A DNA stretch of 64,000 bases, taken from contig NZ_DS989813.1 of NCBI RefSeq assembly GCF_000155775.1, positions 1-64,000 on the forward strand, given 5' to 3'. The notes under the pieces were generated by a model. That model was not told the DNA's origin. It was given only the letters and a program-made list of their open reading frames with translations, and did no database searches. The position numbers were made by a program, and so were the translations under genes. The stretch comes from Glaciecola sp. HTCC2999. Lineage in GTDB: Bacteria > Pseudomonadota > Gammaproteobacteria > Enterobacterales > Alteromonadaceae. This document shows positions 60,340-64,000 of this stretch, one piece after another (the first letter of the stretch is position 1; each line of letters starts with the position of its first letter).

Positions 60340-61588
60340 AGTTTTTACTTTTATTATTATTATTATTGTTTCTTGTATGGCCAGAACCTTGGCGTTTTCT
60401 GCTGACAAATTTAGGTGGCGTTAAATCCGTAAGTAAGGCGCCACTGTCGTAATCTGTAACGGGTATTGAGTGTTCAATATACGCTTCAATTTCAGGTAGG
60501 TTCAAGGCGTATTTTTCGCATGCAAAACTGATGGCATGTCCGCTTTTACCTGCACGGCCGGTTCGACCAATTCGATGTACATAATCCTCAGCATCGTCAG
60601 GGAGGTCAAAATTAAATACGTGAGTGACTTTTTCAATATGTAAACCACGCGCTGCTACATCGGTGGCGACAAGAATATCGAGCTTCCCTTTGGCGAATCC
60701 CTCCATGATTGACATACGTTTTTTCTGAGGTACATCTCCACTGAGTAATCCGACACGATGACCATCGGCCATCAACCAAGCCGCGACAGTTTCACAACTA
60801 AATTTCGTATTAGCAAAAACAACGGCTTTTTCTGGCCATTCGTTTTCAAGTAAAGTTAATAATAATCGAATTTTATCATCATCGGATGGATAAAATAGCT
60901 CTTCTTGAACACGAGTTGCGGTTTTCTTTTCAGGCTCAATTTGTACATGAGTCGGATTATTCATATGCTCGTAAGCAAGTTCTTGTACACGATAACTTAA
61001 GGTCGCAGAGAACAGCATACTTAAACGTTCGGTTGCATTAGGCATACGTCTAAATAAATATCTAATATCTTTGATAAAACCTAAATCAAACATCCGATCG
61101 GCTTCGTCAAGTACCGCCACCTGTAGATGATTGAGCGAAAAAATTCCTTGTTTGTAGTAATCTAAAATCCGGCCTGTCGTACCGATAATAATATCGACAC
61201 CGTTTGTTAATGTTTGACGTTGATCTTCATAACCTTCGCCCCCATATATCAAACCTAGGGTCAAACCAGTGTGTTTACTTAACAGCTCTGCATCGTTATA
61301 AATCTGAACAGCAAGCTCGCGAGTAGGCGCCATAATCATCGCCTTTGGCCCTTTTTCACTATTTTTATGCGTTAGCAAATAATGAAAAGTAGCGACTAAA
61401 AAGGCAATGGTTTTTCCTGTTCCTGTTTGAGCCTGTCCCGCAATATCAAGTTCATCGATAAGAGGTGGCAGACTTAATGCTTGAATGGGTGTACAATATT
61501 CGAAGTTTGCTTCGTTTAGAGCATCTATGATTGATTGATGGATCTTTAAATCCGAAAATCGAGTATCTGTTAAGTGAGTTGTTTGCAT
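60308..61588 (-). CDS. rhlB: ATP-dependent RNA helicase RhlB
   Basis: A 426-residue DEAD-box helicase of the RNA degradosome. Motifs: [43 protein letters not shown], and RIGRTGRAG in the C-terminal domain. It ends in a basic Asn-rich tail (residues about 400-426) encoded by AAT/AAC runs. It is divergent from trxA, the usual arrangement, with gppA downstream. Confidence 0.96.
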   Translation of the reverse strand: MQTTHLTDTRFSDLKIHQSIIDALNEANFEYCTPIQALSLPPLIDELDIAGQAQTGTGKTIAFLVATFHYLLTHKNSEKGPKAMIMAPTRELAVQIYNDAELLSKHTGLTLGLIYGGEGYEDQRQTLTNGVDIIIGTTGRILDYYKQGIFSLNHLQVAVLDEADRMFDLGFIKDIRYLFRRMPNATERLSMLFSATLSYRVQELAYEHMNNPTHVQIEPEKKTATRVQEELFYPSDDDKIRLLLTLLENEWPEKAVVFANTKFSCETVAAWLMADGHRVGLLSGDVPQKKRMSIMEGFAKGKLDILVATDVAARGLHIEKVTHVFNFDLPDDAEDYVHRIGRTGRAGKSGHAISFACEKYALNLPEIEAYIEHSIPVTDYDSGALLTDLTPPKFVSRKRQGSGHTRNNNNNNKSKNYARPNRNNQR

Positions 61589-61676
61589 TAATATATGTTC
61601 AGTGCTTGCATTAAAAACTACTTTTATATAACACTATGGTAAACAAATTAGAAGTTTTACCAACTTGGAGAATAAA

Positions 61677-62003
61677 ATGAGCGACAAGATTATCACATTA
61701 TCTGATGATAAATTCGAAGCCGACGTTCTAAATGCTGAAGGTCCCGTTTTAGTTGATTTCTGGGCCGAATGGTGCGGTCCATGTAAAATGATTGCCCCTA
61801 TCTTATCTGAAATTGCAGATACTTACGAAGGAAAAGTCAAAATTGGTAAGTTAAATGTAGATGAGTTCAGTGAAACACCGAAAAAATTCGGTATCCGCGG
61901 TATTCCAACATTATTATTATTCAAAGATGGCAACGTTGCTGGAACTAAAGTTGGTGCATTATCAAAAGCACAACTAGAAGAGTTCTTACAGGAAAACCTG
62001 TAA
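61677..62003 (+). CDS. trxA: Thioredoxin 1
   Basis: A 108-residue cytosolic thioredoxin. Active site [15 protein letters not shown] and the cis-Pro segment [12 protein letters not shown] are canonical. ATG 61677 has GGAG seven bases upstream; four more codons upstream are not family sequence. It is followed by a hairpin and then rho, as in E. coli. Confidence 0.98.
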   Translation: MSDKIITLSDDKFEADVLNAEGPVLVDFWAEWCGPCKMIAPILSEIADTYEGKVKIGKLNVDEFSETPKKFGIRGIPTLLLFKDGNVAGTKVGALSKAQLEEFLQENL

Positions 62004-62010
62004 TTCATGT

Positions 62011-62045
62011 ATAGGCTGTTAATGATATAAAAATTAACAGCCTAT
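62011..62045 (+). terminator. Hairpin after trxA
   Basis: ATAGGCTGTTAAT (62011-62023) pairs perfectly with ATTAACAGCCTAT (62033-62045). It begins 7 bases after the trxA stop. The sequence after it is AT-rich but lacks a T run, so termination would be partial. Confidence 0.65.
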
Positions 62046-62210
62046 AACATTTAAACGCAAGAATCCTTTACCTAACCCCAATTTAGTGCTAACGTTAACT
62101 TAATACACATCTCTGTGTCACGACTCCACAGTAACATCCTCAATGCCTGTACTGTGCAATTAATCTCAAATATCATTATTTAATCAAAGCGAATGCTTAA
62201 AGATCCCACT
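62046..62210 (+). promoter_or_regulatory. C-rich, G-poor leader of rho (possible rut site)
   Basis: Between the trxA hairpin and the rho start, about 120 bases have roughly 34 C but only 13 G, with CT/CA-rich tracts and little structure. Such leaders let Rho bind its own transcript; E. coli rho is autoregulated by attenuation in its leader. A short leader peptide as in E. coli was not found. Confidence 0.4.
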
Positions 62211-63476
62211 ATGAATTTAACCGAATTAAAAAATAAACCCATCTCTGAACTCGTCGCATTGTCTAGCGAGATGGGACTAGAAAACCTCGCCCGCGCCCGC
62301 AAACAAGATATTATTTTCTCTATATTGAAAGCTCACGCTAAAAGTGGAGAAGATATTTTTGGCGATGGTGTATTAGAAATTCTTCAAGACGGCTTTGGTT
62401 TTTTACGCTCGGCTGATTCTTCATACTTAGCGGGTCCTGATGATATATATGTGTCTCCTAGTCAGATTCGACGTTTTAATTTACGCACTGGTGACTCAAT
62501 ATCGGGAAAAATACGCCCACCAAAAGACTCTGAACGTTATTTTGCCTTATTAAAAATACGTGAAGTCAATTTTGATAAACCAGAAAACTCACGTAATAAA
62601 ATCCTTTTTGAAAACTTAACGCCATTACATGCGAATGAACGTCTTCGTATGGAACGTGGTAACGGTAGTACTGAAGATATCACAGCACGTGTATTAGATT
62701 TAGCATCTCCTATCGGTAAAGGTCAGCGTGGTTTGATTGTTGCCCCCCCAAAAGCGGGTAAAACCTTATTACTGCAAAATATTGCTCAATCGATTGCAGC
62801 GAACCATCCTGATTGCCAGTTGATGGTACTACTGATTGATGAACGCCCTGAAGAAGTTACGGAAATGCAGCGTCTGGTCCAAGGTGAAGTTATTGCATCA
62901 ACCTTTGATGAACCTGCGAGTCGTCATGTTCAAGTTGCCGAAATGGTCATTGAAAAGGCGAAGCGTTTAGTTGAACATAAGAAAGACGTGGTCATTTTAC
63001 TCGATTCAATTACTCGACTAGCGCGTGCTTATAACACCGTCATCCCATCATCGGGTAAAGTGCTTACAGGGGGTGTAGACGCTAACGCATTGCACAAACC
63101 GAAGCGTTTCTTTGGTGCTGCGCGTAATGTTGAAGAAGGTGGTAGTTTAACCATTATTGCAACCGCGTTAATTGATACAGGCTCTAAAATGGATGAGGTT
63201 ATCTATGAAGAGTTTAAAGGCACGGGTAATATGGAGCTACATTTGAATCGTAAGATTGCTGAAAAGCGGGTATTCCCAGCCATCGATTACAACCGTTCCG
63301 GCACGCGTCGAGAAGAATTGTTGACGAACCAAAAAGAACTTCAGCAAATGTGGATTTTACGTAAAATTGTTCATGAAATGACAGAAATTGATGCGATGGA
63401 ATTTTTAATTAGCCGTTTATCGATGACGAAGACGAATGATGAATTCTTTGATGCAATGAAGCGCCAACGTACTTAA
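62211..63476 (+). CDS. rho: Transcription termination factor Rho
   Basis: A 421-residue hexameric RNA helicase that ends transcription. It begins [15 protein letters not shown] as in E. coli; the RNA-binding region has [20 protein letters not shown], and the ATPase has [29 protein letters not shown] and [16 protein letters not shown]. The upstream frame extension of six codons is not family sequence. Probably autoregulated through its leader. Confidence 0.98.
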   Translation: MNLTELKNKPISELVALSSEMGLENLARARKQDIIFSILKAHAKSGEDIFGDGVLEILQDGFGFLRSADSSYLAGPDDIYVSPSQIRRFNLRTGDSISGKIRPPKDSERYFALLKIREVNFDKPENSRNKILFENLTPLHANERLRMERGNGSTEDITARVLDLASPIGKGQRGLIVAPPKAGKTLLLQNIAQSIAANHPDCQLMVLLIDERPEEVTEMQRLVQGEVIASTFDEPASRHVQVAEMVIEKAKRLVEHKKDVVILLDSITRLARAYNTVIPSSGKVLTGGVDANALHKPKRFFGAARNVEEGGSLTIIATALIDTGSKMDEVIYEEFKGTGNMELHLNRKIAEKRVFPAIDYNRSGTRREELLTNQKELQQMWILRKIVHEMTEIDAMEFLISRLSMTKTNDEFFDAMKRQRT

Positions 63477-63495
63477 TTCTTATACAAATGAATAT

Positions 63496-63535
63496 AAACC
63501 ATGTCCTCATTTTGGTGTAGACATGGTTTTTTTTT
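63496..63535 (+). terminator. Intrinsic terminator of rho
   Basis: AAACCATGTC (63496-63505) pairs with GACATGGTTT (63520-63529) and is followed by a T run, 20 bases after the rho stop. Confidence 0.92.
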
Positions 63536-63613
63536 ACTTATTTTTTGCTTTCTTCTATATAACCAACTTACACTGTCAAACTTATAGAAGCACAATAACA
63601 TATGGGAAACATC

Positions 63614-64000
63614 ATGAAGATACAGTCATTTTCACGACAAGTTTGTAGGTTTATAGGGGTTGTAACAGTATTGAGTGTCTCATCACTGAGTTTCTCATTG
63701 CCAGGCCATGCAAAACCACAAACTACTGTTATTAATCAAAAAGTAGATGAGGTTGAAGCTCAGGTCATTCAGTGGCGTCATCATTTTCATGAGTTTCCGG
63801 AATTATCGAATCGCGAATTTAAAACAGCCGCGTATATTGAACAATATTTACGTTCTCTAGGGTTGCAAGTACAAACAGGGATAGCTAAAACGGGTGTCGT
63901 GGGGTTATTGGATACAGGCAAACCTGGACCCGTCGTTGCACTTCGCGCTGATATGGATGCTTTGCCAATCGAAGAAAGCAGTGATTTACCATTTAAATCT
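63614..64000 (+). CDS. Secreted M20-family amidohydrolase, N-terminal part (3' truncated by window)
   Basis: The first 129 codons of an exported M20 peptidase/amidohydrolase, cut by the window end. The signal peptide has a basic start, a hydrophobic core and ends near GHA-K. The catalytic domain begins VIQWRHHFHEFPELSNREF and continues to ALRADMDALPIEE, both hallmarks of the IAA-amino acid/hippurate hydrolase group; the DMD region holds the first metal ligand. An in-frame ATG at 63602 is an alternative start. It is separated from rho by a terminator. Confidence 0.9.
   Translation, partial: MKIQSFSRQVCRFIGVVTVLSVSSLSFSLPGHAKPQTTVINQKVDEVEAQVIQWRHHFHEFPELSNREFKTAAYIEQYLRSLGLQVQTGIAKTGVVGLLDTGKPGPVVALRADMDALPIEESSDLPFKS

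Overview
The window is 64 kb of ordinary, gene-dense chromosome from a marine-type gammaproteobacterium. I place it near Alteromonadales, probably close to Shewanellaceae, but cannot name the genus. The reasons are low to moderate GC and several gene orders typical of gammaproteobacteria: sfsA-dksA-gluQ-pcnB-folK-panB-panC, rsmD/ftsY-ftsE-ftsX-rpoH, rpmE/priA-ftsN-hslV-hslU, ubiE-ubiJ-ubiB, tatA-tatB-tatC, hemB, gppA-rhlB/trxA-rho. I see no rRNA, tRNA, prophage, insertion sequence or CRISPR array.

Layout. 1-5.2 kb: the 3' end of tuf, a small outer-membrane barrel, an EVE-domain gene coupled to a tiny CxxC protein, a CNNM/CBS membrane protein and NhaD. 5.3-18.7 kb: a yadGH-like ABC exporter with a TrmB-like methyltransferase, then the pantothenate/folate/RNA-processing block; panP beside panBC supplies a non-PanD route to beta-alanine. 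PepB, a MarC-family protein, a YjaG-like protein and RsmD follow. 18.7-28.6 kb: FtsY, FtsEX, RpoH, a YiiD-like fusion, Dtd, small envelope genes, and metF and metJ around a Met-box operator, then malic enzyme. 28.7-34.1 kb: RpmE, PriA, FtsN, HslVU.

34.1-41.8 kb is the most unusual region: a lone LuxR-type HTH gene, then a tightly packed same-strand series of two-component regulator and kinase, cupredoxin, FTR1-like membrane protein without REXXE motifs, small outer-membrane barrel, TlpA-like thioredoxin, Gly/Cys-tailed lipoprotein (DUF4266), DUF3570 barrel carrying a D-x-x-T-G-A-S sequence that resembles an ApbE flavinylation motif, and ApbE itself. I read this as a sensor-controlled envelope redox or metal module whose barrel may carry covalent FMN.

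41.8-51.3 kb: a large secreted propeller-amidohydrolase, an AbgT-family transporter, glutathione reductase, oligopeptidase A and a Tag-like glycosylase. 51.6-63.5 kb: ubiquinone biosynthesis, an outer-membrane barrel, Tat translocase, HemB, GppA, RhlB, TrxA and Rho, the last behind a C-rich leader. The window ends inside a secreted M20 amidohydrolase.
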